NCBI GenBank assembly: GCA_037957365.1
Contig: JARHVA010001471.1
Span: 2,238,501 to 2,302,500, forward strand
Length of the DNA: 64,000 nucleotides
Direction of reading: 5' to 3'
Source: Torreya grandis
Lineage: Eukaryota > Streptophyta > Pinopsida > Cupressales > Taxaceae
In this document: piece by piece, positions 1 to 10,278 of the stretch
Layout of the letters: each line of letters starts with the position of its first letter
Position numbering within the stretch: position 1 is the stretch's first letter
Made by a program: the position numbers and the translations under genes
Notes under the pieces: generated by a model
Databases searched by the model: none
The model's input: the letters and a program-made list of their open reading frames with translations, nothing else
Told to the model about the DNA's origin: nothing

Positions 1-1578
1 CTCCCAGCAATGTACACTAATAATTGAATCTACATTCCCAATAAGCTCATCTAACTAGCCTATTGCTATCTATGATGCAGGTACTTCCAAATCAAAAACT
101 AGAAGGGACCCTGTCATCAAAGAGTCTGAGAAGGCCCTTGTAACTACCTTGCCTCCTTGTGCCACCAGGTCAAGGACTCAAAGCAAGAAGAAGAATCAAA
201 TTTCTAAAAAACTGATTATGGATTTGAATTCTGAAGAGGATTCAAAAGAAGTCAAAGGTGATAAAGAATCTAATTCACCAATGGTGGAAAAGTTTAGTAC
301 AGATCAATAGATAGTGATTCTTTCTGATTCTACCAAATTGATGATTGTTTCAACTGTACCTTCTAATCAATTGAATCTTGATAGAGAAGCCTCAGCTTCT
401 GCACCTAAATAGCTGGAAAGTTCAATCAATCATAAAAGGAAATTAGTTCAATTTTCTTTACCCTTGGAAGATATGGTGAGCAAGTGTTTAGAGAAATCTC
501 CTAAATCCAAAATTTTAAAAATGACATCCAGGGTAAATGTTGATCCAAACACATGGAATTAGAATGCAGAAATTGCCTAGCCAAAAACCAATGAAGAAGT
601 TCAAGAACACACAGTTCAAGACATTGTAATTGAAAAGATTGATCTTGGGATTGCATCACGTGTTGTAGATGTGCATCACCTTGAAGCATCCACTAAAAAA
701 ATAGCTAGAAGAACTTGGAAGGATGAAAAGGATAAAAGAGAGTTAAAACAGACTGTGCGGTCAATGGCAGAGTATATTGATACCATTCATAGTCCAGATC
801 CACAACCAATTTCCTAAATGTCCTTGTCTTTTGATCCAAAATATCCTATCAATAAAAGGATGCTAGATCAGATACATAGAGGCAAAATGATTACCAGAGT
901 ATTTGATAGTTGGCTGGATGGCATCATCCTGAAAGGTACAAAATACACTCATAAATTGAAGAATGTATATGATCTGACCACAATCATTATTGAATATTTG
1001 AAGACTCGGAACGCTTTGTGGATAAAAGAGGAAGGAAAATGAATGAGCATGATGAATCAAATTGATGAAGTGAAAAAATATGGGATATCAAAGTTTTTGT
1101 CAGAAAAGAACTTGACAGGAGTGGATGAAGATATATTGTATGCAAGTAAGAAAAATGTTGAATGGATAAATTCAGTATCCAAACAAAGACGATTGGAAAT
1201 CACAAAAATGATCAAATAAATAATTGAATTCATTTAGTTATTATAGCATGATTTACAGAGCATTGATATCAATTACATAAAATATGATGGAAAACTAGAG
1301 AAAGACATCAATGCTATGATTCAGTCATTTAAGGAAAAGATTAACTTCATTAAAGAAAGTGACAATTTATCAACTAAAAACTTCTCTCAGATTTCAAAGG
1401 TAGAGTCACTTTTTTGTCACTGTATCAACATACTCTCGGAGCACAAAAAAATGGAAAAAATTCAGAGGGAAGAAAACATCTCGAAATCAAGGATAAAACA
1501 CGTCAGCATTCCCAATCTTTTGAAAATTTAAGAGTTCATTACAGCTTTTCAAGAGTGGAAAGCTCAACGAGTCTACCC
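1..1578 (+). pseudogene. Unidentified long reading frame, 5' part, split by LTR element
   Basis: Reading from base 2, one frame runs from the window edge to base 1578 (about 526 codons) with no frameshift but eleven stops, at 56, 308, 410, 560, 578, 815, 1040, 1217, 1235, 1244 and 1529. Seven are TAG, three TAA and one TGA. The protein is hydrophilic. Its first 100 codons are rich in Lys, Ser and Glu (for example TRSRTQSKKKNQISKK), and a more structured middle (codons about 270-350) contains SFDPKYPINKRMLDQIHRGK. The last part is Lys/Glu-rich and looks helical. The frame is cut at 1578 by the LTR element and resumes without loss at 10230. I do not recognise the family. An accessory ORF of a large retrotransposon or a decayed host gene are both possible. 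The start lies outside the window. Confidence 0.6.
1574..1578. repeat. Target-site duplication TACCC, left copy
   Basis: TACCC directly precedes the left LTR and is repeated exactly at 10225-10229 after the right LTR. Five bases is the usual length for a Ty3/Gypsy integrase. Confidence 0.9.
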
Positions 1579-3925
1579 TGTTGGGTGAATATTTTGTCAA
1601 TCAGCTAACTGATGAGCAAAATATGTCTCTTCAACCACAGCATAGGGAGATTGGTTGGCTAGATGTGCAGGTTTACTACATCAAAAGGGGAAAAATCTCT
1701 CCTCTCATCAAGGGGAGGTTCCCTATAGATATGTAGGAGCTATATACTATATATATAAGCAGAAAATAACACTCAGGGGTAGGATACACATCCATTTTTT
1801 TTAGAGATTATGCTCACAGACAAAGGAGAAAATCTTGGTATAAACATTGAAGTCACTTCTCTTCTTTCAGAAGTGATCTTGCAGGAAACAGCAGGAGTTC
1901 TTTCAAGGAGTGACAAGTAACTAGTAACAAAGGGCATAGTAACCAGTAGCTTGAGATGTCGCACAAAGACTCCACCTCCACTGCCCAGGAGTGAACTACA
2001 AAGAACAATGAGGGCACAAAGTCATCCTAATGTCCTTTACATAAGAACAGAATACGAAGGATAATGAAGGCACAAAGTCGTCCCAAGATCCTTTACACAG
2101 AAAGAAACTAAAAACACACACTGAAGACAACTATACCAGCACAAAGTTTGAAATTAACTTCAAGACATCTTCCCCTTTACTTACACTAGTTTTGCTTGTT
2201 AAATTAAGTAAAAAAGAATGCATCTAGAAGATAGACATGAGAACAATCTCTTAAAATGGCACAAGCTATAACAGCACAAAGTCTACAAGTAACTTGCTTT
2301 CTCATTCAGATAAAATAATATGAACAACAATATGAGTTCAAAGTCTCAGTATTTGCCTTTCAATTTGGGCAGAGTTTTGCTTCTGTAAATGAAAAGATCT
2401 CCTTTGCATGAAATAGGAGTTTACAATATATAGTAGCCAAGAAAGGCTTGGCGCTTTGTTCCATAGAACGGCCCATGCTACATTCAATGCCTTGAATACA
2501 TTTACAATATTATCGAAGAGGGCCATACTGGAACAGGGTAGCTGCCTTAACTATGGCGTGTCAATTCATCTCAAATGTCTTCTACTGGGCCTGAGTCATC
2601 TGGTTTGTCACTTGATATCTTCACAACTGTCCACTTTGCCTTTACTCCAAGGGAGACAAACATGCTACAACTTTAATGTTTGCAGGCTCAAATATCTACT
2701 TTGCAGACTATTCCACCTATTGGAATAACCTTTTGCATGGATATTTCTAGCTTTCCCTTTTTCTGCTGTGATTTGAGCTCCCACTTTAGCTGGTCACTGA
2801 GTTTGTTCTTTTGTCTTTCTCCAGCTTTGTCTCTTCTTGGAATTTGAGCTCTCGGGGCTACATTCCTAGCCTTTCTGGCTCTTTTGGCTCCTTCTCTCAA
2901 TGGTTCTTCCCTTTGGCCTTAAGGCCTTTGAATGCATTCAGGTCTGCACTCAAGCCTTTAAAGATCAATAGCTAGTTCATTACTATAAATTTGATGTCTT
3001 CGGGCCCGTCATCCTCCTTAGAAATTCCTTTGGCTTTGTTGTTTGATCCTTCCCAAAGGGGGCCACTTTTCATTGATCTTAATAAGTGACACATGGCATT
3101 TTTTGCTATGAAACAGGTGAGGACACTTGGCAACGTCCACTTACTTATAGAAGCTTTAGACACCTTTTGAGAGTCTTGAAAAAGATGACACATGGCGTCT
3201 TCTGCTGAGCTTTAGAAATAATATAGAAACATTCGGGACTCATTCAGATTCACGTGAATGATGACACTTGGCATGCTCCACTTTCTTTAGAAACTCACTC
3301 GAGGCCCACCACAGTTCTTATGAAACAAAAGGGAGAGACTGCAGATATTGACACTTGGCGTGCTCCGTCGAGCTTTTCAAGGGACATGTGGCATCTTCTG
3401 CTACTTTGTAGAAAAACATATTACAACCTTCTGCTGCTGCCACTTGGTGCCCTCCACAGGACTCTGAATGAATCTTTTTGAAATAAGCTTTGAAACTTAT
3501 TAGAAACCTAAAACGTGGATGTAGATAATTGTCACACTCTGTTGAGCTAGAATGAGACACATGGCACTTTTCGTTGCTTTGAAAATTTATTAGGAACTGA
3601 GTCCTGGTAGACGACACTTGGCATCTTCTGCTTGACTTTAGCAACTTACCCGAGCACCTTTTTGAATTGTTGAACCACGAAGCAGTTGAACATGATGAAT
3701 TTTGACAAAGCGCTTGACTCTTTGAATCTTGCCGATGATGTTGAACCTTGAACTCATCGAACCCTTGGATCTACTAGTCCCTTTACTGAAAAAGCTTGAA
3801 AAAATAAGGAATCTGAAAGCTCAGAATAAATTTTTTAGAAGAGAAGAGAGGGTTCTTTGGCTTGTAAGACCAAAAATAGTTCATGTGTTGTCCCAAAAAT
3901 GAGAAGTCTATTTTTGGGGAAAACA
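1579..3925 (-). repeat. 3' LTR of the Tat-like element (left copy)
   Basis: This 2347-bp copy aligns end to end with 7870-10224. It starts TGTTGGGTGAAT and ends GGGGAAAACA on the plus strand. I count about ten mismatches in the first 200 aligned bases, so the two LTRs have clearly diverged and the insertion is old. The plus-strand open frames inside it (for example near 2456-2728 and 3254-3481) are not genes. It contains a degenerate array of ACACNTGGC words at 3087-3623. Confidence 0.92.
3087..3623 (-). repeat. Degenerate ACACNTGGC motif array in 3' LTR
   Basis: About ten irregularly spaced copies of a GACACWTGGC word begin near 3087, 3122, 3187, 3263, 3350, 3383, 3439, 3530, 3554 and 3614. 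Several are followed by a related CTTCTGCTGAGCTTTAGAAA-like tail, so the array seems to come from a unit of roughly 55-85 bp. The matching array in the other LTR is at 9387-9921. Confidence 0.65.
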
Positions 3926-4418
3926 ACTGGCTCCAGTTGGGGAACTTCCTTTAGATGAAAGCTTGGAACAACTGAGGGGAGTAGAAACCAGAATCTCCAG
4001 TGCCTTGAAGTGTGCCATTGGGCTACGGAGTCATGCTACCCAAAAAAGAAAGGGGCCAAAAATGCAAATGAAAAGCACAAAACAGAACTAAAGACTATAA
4101 AAATATACATATGTACAGGTAATCTTATCTGATGCCTCAAGATTTGAAGTGCTTCAGATGTTGCCCACTTTGAGATAGTGAAAATGGCATTCCATCATGA
4201 TAAAATAGTAAGAAACCATTTTCTCCCCAAAATCGGTGATGGGCGAATGGAACTCTCCACCAGGAATCACATTTCCTGTGCACTCCTTTTGGTTCTCTCT
4301 TCTTAATCCATGGCAAGGCGTGGTCTCCAATCTAAAAACCATAAATCTTTGCTATCTCAGAGAAGAGTTCCTCCTCCTGACTTTGGCACACAGCAGTATG
4401 GTCCACCACCATAGCTTG
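3926..4418 (-). other. Element 3' untranslated region, no domain recognised
   Basis: This lies between the RNase H remnant and the 3' LTR. I see no integrase or other domain. A clear polypurine tract next to the LTR is missing; the nearest purine-rich run (AAAGGAAG in element sense) is about 25 bases away. Confidence 0.5.
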
Positions 4419-4725
4419 TTATTTTGTTCGTTCAGTCCAGCGCATGATTTGATTGTCCCCCTTAGACACCTGACAAACCATTAGTTCAGCATCTCCTTTG
4501 GCATGGGGGAGTTTGACATCTTCATCTTGAGCAACCTTCAATCCTAGCAACAATGATTCATACTCAGCAGTGTTGTTGGTGTTGCTGAACTGCAACTTGC
4601 ATGAAGAGGGAAAAATATCTCCTTGAGGAGATATTAACACAATCTCAACTTCAGCATTGGTAAAATAATTGCTGCCATCAAATTCCAGGATCCAAACATC
4701 ATCAAAAATTGGTCTTCTATCAGAT
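4419..4725 (-). pseudogene. Tat-type RNase H domain remnant
   Basis: The minus-strand frame contains the first acidic motif in ILEFDGSNYF, then NTNNTAEYESLLLGLKVA and KGDAELMVCQV. These correspond to the three acidic motifs (D, E, D) of an RNase H fold, in the form with TNNxAEYEALLLGL spacing that is typical of Tat/Ogre elements. The fold after the third motif is not recognisable. The domain lies only about 200 bp after the end of the protease region, so the RT that should separate protease from RNase H is missing. It is probably an internal deletion derivative. The catalytic acids are still present. Confidence 0.7.
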
Positions 4726-4929
4726 TTCTCTTCATTAGAGGTGAAAGATCATTTTTCATCTATACTGTGCCCTACTAATTCTTTTGATGTCTCATTTGAA
4801 TCAATTTTTAGGTTGCCACCTACAGGACTTTCATCTACTGAAACATGAACATCCTTAGTAGACAAAAAATAATTACCCTTGCCTGAAGACTCAAACAAAA
4901 TTTGAGCTTCAGGTGCTGATGTTTGAGTG

Positions 4930-5530
4930 ACAACATATTTTGCCTCCTTTTAAGGGAGCAATCTCTTCATAACACCTTTGACTGGGATCCTTGCCTTAGA
5001 CAAGTCCATGCTCAACTCACCGCCCACATCTTTACATAAATTTCATCCAAGAAAGATGCCATATGATGCTGGGACGTCGGCCACCAGGACAATCATCTTG
5101 ATTCTCTTGTCTGGGAATGCCACAAATGCAAATTGGGCATCCTTGATTTGTTCCAGTAGCGGTACTTATTTGTTCTCCATGGAGAAACATCTCCCAAATT
5201 TCTTGGTCAGTGTGAGACCAAGAGATTCTGCCACTTTGGTAGGCATGACATTGTTTGAAGCACCGAAATCAATGATGCAGTTGCTCAGCTTGTGACCGTT
5301 AATCAACAAGGAAACATAGAAAGGCTCTATTTTCCCAGGGGCAGGAGGAGGAGTAATGACAAGATTGTTTGGGATGGGCATGTTCCTTGGGGGATCATGA
5401 GTTACCTTTCTAATCTCTTATCCTACAAGGATGGCTTTATTCTTCACACACTCCACCAACCTATCCAACTGCTCAAGGTTGGCTTATAGGAATTTAAATT
5501 CAGTCATTTAAATCTTGGTTTTTTTGACAT
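4930..5530 (-). pseudogene. Aspartic protease (retropepsin) remnant
   Basis: Retropepsin cleaves the Gag-Pol polyprotein. The minus-strand frame carries SNCIIDFGASNNVMP, the position of the usual D-S/T-G-A catalytic loop with Ser replaced by Phe (a single C-to-T change). It is followed by ESLGLTLTKK and, after one in-frame TAA, by VLVADVPASYGIFLG and GGELSMDLSKARIPV, which resemble the C-terminal segment of Tat/Ogre proteases. An upstream Pro-rich linker joins it to gag. At least two stop codons and the altered active site make it non-functional. Confidence 0.75.
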
Positions 5531-5738
5531 GGTCAATTATGTCAAATGACTAAAATGGACTAGGAATAGAGGATGTGAGTTCATCCTTTTTGTTTTTGGG
5601 AGGGGGAGGACTAGCCCGCAAAGTTTAAGTAAAAGGTGCAGAGATGTTTGATGTACTTACCTTTCTGGCAATCACTGGGTCTTTTGGCTGGAAAGGCAGA
5701 GAAGTTTCCCGCTTAGAAATTGAAACTACTGGTTGAGG

Positions 5739-6834
5739 TCATTCCTCTACTTTCTCCTTATCAATTGGTTGAGCTGATTGATTCTTGGATCGAGTGAATA
5801 AAGCATATGATCCCTCAACTACATTACCTTCACTTCTGAGTTCATCCTGATAATTCAGGAAACCAATGTTGGAGTCACCAGCTAATTCTTCTTCTTCCTC
5901 GGTGAAGAGATTAGCATCATCTTCAGGATTCAACTCAGGCTGGAATGAGAAATCTGATTCAACTTCAAGATATCCAACCACTGAGTTGGTTGGAGGCGCT
6001 TCAAGGGCAAGGTACCTCTGTGGAGGAGGAAGGTGATTTGTTTGTCCTTAGTTTCTGGCAGCATTGTCTTGGTATGACTGATTAGGGAATGTCCTTCTTG
6101 GTACATCTCTGTATGAAGGAGCAGAGGACATCCCTTGTGCCATTTTTTTTGAGAGCCAACAATTCATTTGCTAGCTTCTGCACCATTGGATCAGTGGTAG
6201 TTTTAGGTGAGTATTCAAAAGATGAAGAGAGTTTACCTCTGTTTGGGTCTCTCCTTATCTTTCTAGCTAAGATAAGGTCATCTTCTACCTCAATAGCTAA
6301 GTACTGAGTAGCCTCAAGGTCTATGTGGCCAATACATCTCAGTAGAAAACTCACCTCAGGTAGTTGTGAGTTGATGAAGAAGCATTTGAGGTTTTCAGGT
6401 GTTGGCTGAGCAATGGTAAGAATCCGGTTCCTCAGCTTATCAAACTTTGAAATGAAATCCCTCATAGGTTCATGAGGTTCTTTCTTCATCTGTGTGAGCT
6501 GGGCCAAAAAGTCATGTGCATCTTTTGTAGGCTTGAATTTGGCTTCAAATTTAGCTTTGAGAGTGTCCCAGTCAGTCACTAATCGAGTTTGCAGGTAGAA
6601 CCAATCTGCAGTAGCGCCTTGTAGTTTTTCCATAAACAACCTAACTGTTATGTCTTCATACTCCACTCCAATTACACCACAGGCTATGTTAAAGGTAGCA
6701 ATATGTTCATCAGGGTGAACTTTCCCATCACCAAAGAATTTGGGAAAATTCTTCCTTGAACTGCGTGGAAGCTCATGTAGAGGTGAGGTCAAATTTAGTG
6801 GACCAAAAGAGTTTCCCCAGAGACCTTGAGCCAT
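5739..6834 (-). pseudogene. Gag polyprotein remnant
   Basis: Gag forms the particle that packages the element RNA. The likely start is the ATG at 6834 (MAQGLWGNSFGP). An upstream ATG at 6993 is in frame, but its extra 53 residues are unlike gag. The retrotransposon gag domain is clear: PKFFGDGKVHPDEHIATF, then FMEKLQGATADWFYLQ, FEAKFKPTKDAHDFLAQL and MRDFISKFDKLRNRIL. The frame is broken near 6143-6150 in a run of eight T and continues in another frame through an acidic tail (LFTEEEEELAGD) to about 5739. I see no CCHC zinc knuckle, which is often missing or different in Tat gags. Confidence 0.8.
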
Positions 6835-7114
6835 GATTTGATTATGTAAAATTAAGATAACAAATCTAGGTGGAGTATGTATAGGCAAAGCTCTACTAAG
6901 GGTAGACAAAGAAGCTCTGCCTTGGATTGGTGACCTAGTGTTGGTAGGAGGAAGACTCCTAGTTCGTTGAAGGTGAGGTTGTGGAGCAAACAACTCAAAA
7001 TTGCTCTACTACACCAACTCAAAAATAGGGTCAACAACACCTCGATCTTTCTAGCTTCTTGTATAGTGTGGAGCTGCCAGATTATAGAATAAAAATGGAA
7101 AATAACTAGCTCTG

Positions 7115-7869
7115 CTTCAGCTTGGAGCTTGAGGCTTCAAACTACGCGTTCTTTCCCAATTGGCGTGGAGGTGGAAGAAAGTGGTAAGGCTATAATGATA
7201 ATGGGTAAGTCACAGACCAAAGTCACCAGAGTCTATAATGGATAAGGTTAGGGACTGCTTCAGTCTAAAACTTGAGGCTTCAGACTTCACGTAACATCCC
7301 CAGTGGAGTCACCAAAAACTATTGTGCGAAGCTGGGAGGAAAAATTAACAATGGGAAAGCACTGGAGCAGCTTATTCTTCCATAGTGGGATAAATGGATA
7401 AGGCTAGAATGATAATGGGTAAGACATAGGTGATGTTTCAATCTGAAGCTTGAGGCTTCAAATTACACAAAATTACTGTGTCCCCATCAAAGTCGCCATA
7501 AAAAGTTGCGCGAAGCTGGTAGGAAAATTAACAATGGGAAAGAACTGGAACTGCTCATTCTTCCCCAGTGGAATAAATGGATAATGCTATAATGATAATG
7601 GGTAAGACACAGGTGATGTTTCAATCTGAAGCTTGAGGCTTCAAATTTCACAAAATTATTGTGTCCCTAGTGGAGTCGCCAAAAACTGTTGCACGAAGCT
7701 AGGAGGAAAATTAACAATGGGAAAGAACTAGAACTGCTCATTCTTCCCCAGTGAAATAAATGGATAAGGCTATAATGATAATGGGTAATACATAGGTGAT
7801 GTTTCAATCTAAAGCTTGAGGCTTCAAATTGCATAATATTATTGTGTCCCCAGCGGAGTCACCAAAAAT
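7115..7869 (-). repeat. Tandem array repeating the primer-binding site, about 183-bp units
   Basis: Three units of 183-184 bp, plus a degenerate partial fourth, abut the 5' LTR. Each contains the GCTTGAGGCTTCA word and a near copy of the primer site, at 7298-7314, 7482-7498, 7665-7681 and the functional position 7848-7864 (spacings 184, 183 and 183). In element orientation each site is preceded by a CAACA-like sequence that mimics the end of the LTR. The array thus repeats an LTR-end/primer-site junction rather than random leader sequence. Confidence 0.85.
7848..7864 (-). other. Primer-binding site (CCA-end tRNA match)
   Basis: In element orientation the site reads TGGTGACTCCGCTGGGG, five bases after the LTR end. 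Its complement ends in CCA, as a tRNA 3' end must. From memory it resembles the TGGCGACTC primer sites of Tat/Ogre elements, which are assigned to tRNA-Arg; the tRNA identity should be checked. Confidence 0.75.
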
Positions 7870-8039
7870 TGTTGGGTGAATATTTTGTCAATCAACTAAC
7901 TGATGAGCAATATAGGTCTCTTCAACCACAGCATAGGGATATTGGTCAGCCAGATGTGCAGGTTTACTACATCAAAAGGGGACAAATCTCTTCTCTCATC
8001 AAGGGGAGGTTCCCTATAGATATGCAGGAGCTATATACT

Positions 8040-8050
8040 ATATATATAAG
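8040..8050 (-). promoter_or_regulatory. TATA-like sequence of the 5' LTR
   Basis: On the minus strand the sequence reads CTTATATATATAG, about 180 bases before the end of the LTR. It is conserved in the other LTR near 1745-1760. This is a plausible TATA box for retroelement transcription, but the region is also simple AT sequence. Confidence 0.35.
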
Positions 8051-9386
8051 CAGAAAATAACACTCAGGGGTAGGATACACCATCCATCTCTCTTTTTTCA
8101 GAGATGATGCTCACATACAAAGGAGAAAATCTTGGTATAAACACTTAAAGCACTTCTCTTCTTTCAAAAGTGATCTTGCAATAAATAGTAGGAGTTCTTT
8201 CAGGTAGTGACAAGTAACTAGTAACAAAGGGCGTAGTAACCAGCAGCCTAAGACGTAACACAAAGTCTCCACCTCAACTGCCCAGGAGTGAAATACGAAG
8301 AACAATGAGGGCACAAAGTCATCCCAATGTCCTTTACACAAGAACAGAATACGAAGGATAATGAGGGCACAAAGTCGTCCCAAGATCCTTTACACAAAAA
8401 GAAACTAAAAACACACACTAAAGACAACTATACCAGCACAAAGTCTAAAAGTAACTAACTTCAGGACATCTTCCCTTTTACTTACACTAGTTCTGCTTGT
8501 TAAATTAAGTAAACAAGAATGCATTTAGAAGACAGACATGAGAACAATCTCCTAAAATGGCACAAACTATAACAACACAAAGTCTGTAAGTAACATGCTT
8601 TCTCATTCAGATAAAATAATATGAATAACAATCTGTGCTCAAAGTCTCAGTATTTGCCTTTCAATTTGGGCAAAGTTTTGCTTCTATAAATGAAAAGATA
8701 TTCTTTGCATGAAATAGGAGTTTACAATATATAGTAGCCAAGAAAGGCTTGGCGCTTTGTTCCATAGAACGACCCATGTTGCATTCAATGCCTTGAATGC
8801 ATTTTTAGTTTTGTCAAAGAGGGCCATACTAAAACAAGGCGGCTGCCTTAACTATGGCGTGTCCATTCATCTCAAATGTCTTCTCCTAGGCCTAAGTCAT
8901 CTAGTTTGTCACCTAATATCTACGTAGCTGTCAACTTTGCCTTTACTCTAAGTGAGACAAATAGGCCGCGCCTTTAATGTTTGCAGGCTCAAATATCTAC
9001 TTTGCAAATTGTTCCACCTACTAGAATAACTTTTGCACGAATATTTTTGGCTTTCCCTTTTTTGCTGCGATTTGAGCTCCCATTTCAGCTGGTCACTGAG
9101 TTTGTTCTTTTGTCTTTCTCTAGCTTTGTCTCTTCCTAGAATTTGAGCTCTCGTGGCTACATTCCCAGCATTACTGGCTCTTTCGGCTCCTTCTCTCAAC
9201 GGTTCTTCCCTTTGGCCTTAAGGCCTTTGAATGCATTCGGGTCTATGCTCAAGCCTTTAAAGATCAATGGTTAGTTCAATGCCATGAATTTGACGTCTTT
9301 GGGCCCATCATCCTCCTTGGAAATTCCTTTGGCTTTGTTGTTTGATCCTTCCCGAAGGGGGCCATTTTCCACTAATCTTAATAAGT

Positions 9387-9921
9387 GACACGTGGCATTT
9401 TTCATTGTGAAATAAGAGAGGACACTTGGAGGCATCTGCTTACTTATAGAAGCTTTAGACACCTTTTGAGAGTCTTGCGGAAGATGACACATGGCGTCTT
9501 CCACTGAGCTTTAGAAATAATATAGAAACATTTAGGACTCATTCGGATTCACACGGATGATGACACTTGGCACGCTGCACTTTCTTTAGCAACTCACTTA
9601 GGGCCCACCACAGTTCTTACAAAACAAAAGGGAGAGACTGTGGATGTTGACACTTGGCGTGCTCCATTGAGCTTTTCAAGGGACATGTGGCATCTTATGC
9701 TGCTTTGTAGAAAAACATATTACAACCTTCCATTGCTGCCACTTGGCGCCCTCCATGAGAATCTGAGAGAAGCTTTTTGAAATAAGCTTTAAAACTTATT
9801 AGAAACTTGAAACATGGATGTAGACACTTGTCGCGCTCTGCTGAGCTAGAACGGGACACGCAACACGTTTCGCTACTTCGAAACTTTATTAAGAATTGAA
9901 TCTCAGCAGATGACACTTGGC
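9387..9921 (-). promoter_or_regulatory. Possible U3 array of ACGT-core (G-box/ABRE-like) sites
   Basis: This is the partner of the 3087-3623 array in the promoter LTR. The copy at 9388 is an intact GACACGTGGC, which contains the G-box CACGTG and matches the ACACGTGGC form of plant ABA-response elements. Other copies (near 9421, 9486, 9562, 9649, 9682, 9738, 9822, 9855 and 9912) read CACATGG, CACTTGG or CATGTGG. Two of these forms are one CpG deamination from CACGTGG. In element orientation the array sits about 300-840 bp into the LTR, upstream of the TATA-like run, where enhancer repeats would be expected. The regulatory role is inference. Confidence 0.4.
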
Positions 9922-10224
9922 AGCTTCCATTTGACTTTAGCAACTTACTCAAGCACTTTTTTGAACCGTTGAACCGTGAAGTGGTTGAACTTGATGAATT
10001 TTGACAAAGCACTTGACTCTTTGAAGCTTACCGATGACATTGAACCTTGAATCCATCAAACCCTTGGATCTACTAGTCCCTTTACTGAAAAAGCTTGAAA
10101 AAATGAGGAATCTGAAAGCTCAGAACAAATTTTTTAGAAGAGAAGAGAGGGTTCTTTGGCTTGTAAGACCAAAAATAATTCATGTGTTGTTCCAAAAATG
10201 AGAAGTTTGTTTTTGGGGACAACA

Positions 10225-10229
10225 TACCC
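10225..10229. repeat. Target-site duplication TACCC, right copy
   Basis: Exact partner of 1574-1578, immediately after the terminal CA of the right LTR. Confidence 0.9.
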
Positions 10230-10278
10230 CACCAAACACAACAAATTTGGAGATCCTAGTCCATCACTTCAACAATGA
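10230..10278 (+). pseudogene. 3' end of the reading frame split by the LTR element
   Basis: When one copy of the 5-bp target duplication is removed, the frame ending at 1578 continues here in phase for about 16 codons (ending DPSPSLQQ) and stops at TGA 10276-10278. The sequence then turns AT-rich and non-coding. In-phase continuation across the insertion supports both the reading frame and the insertion boundaries. The family is not recognised. Confidence 0.55.

Larger units (their letters stand above)
1579..10224 (-). mobile_element. Non-autonomous Tat-lineage Ty3/Gypsy LTR retrotransposon
   Basis: An 8646-bp element with two long direct LTRs beginning TG and ending CA, flanked by a perfect TACCC duplication. 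Gag, protease and RNase H are all on the minus strand, so the 5' LTR is the right-hand one. The internal region is only 3.9 kb. It holds gag, an aspartic protease whose C-terminal part resembles Tat/Ogre proteases (GGELSMDLSKARIPV), and directly after that an RNase H domain. No RT core or integrase is visible, so movement would have needed enzymes from a relative. The primer site is a CCA-end match of the type I recall for Tat/Ogre elements. Frameshifts and stops in every domain show it is dead. Confidence 0.85.
7870..10224 (-). repeat. 5' LTR of the Tat-like element (right copy)
   Basis: This 2355-bp copy is the promoter LTR, because the primer site and gag lie to its left on the minus strand. 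On the plus strand it starts TGTTGGGTGAAT and ends GGGGACAACA. In element orientation it therefore starts TGTTGTCCCC and ends CACCCAACA, next to the primer site. A TATA-like run lies at 8040-8050 and the ACGT-type motif array at 9387-9921. Confidence 0.92.

Noticed and set aside
2456..3644. Several open frames of 70-108 codons inside the left LTR on both strands
   Set aside because: They lie within a 2.35-kb LTR, are not kept in the other LTR copy with the same length, and show no domain.
4154..4342. Minus-strand 62-codon frame as integrase remnant
   Set aside because: No HHCC or DDE motif can be seen.
6143..6150. Gag frameshift at a run of eight T as a programmed frameshift
   Set aside because: The frame after it also has stop codons, and no downstream structure or conserved overlap supports a programmed event. 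A simple slippage mutation is more likely.
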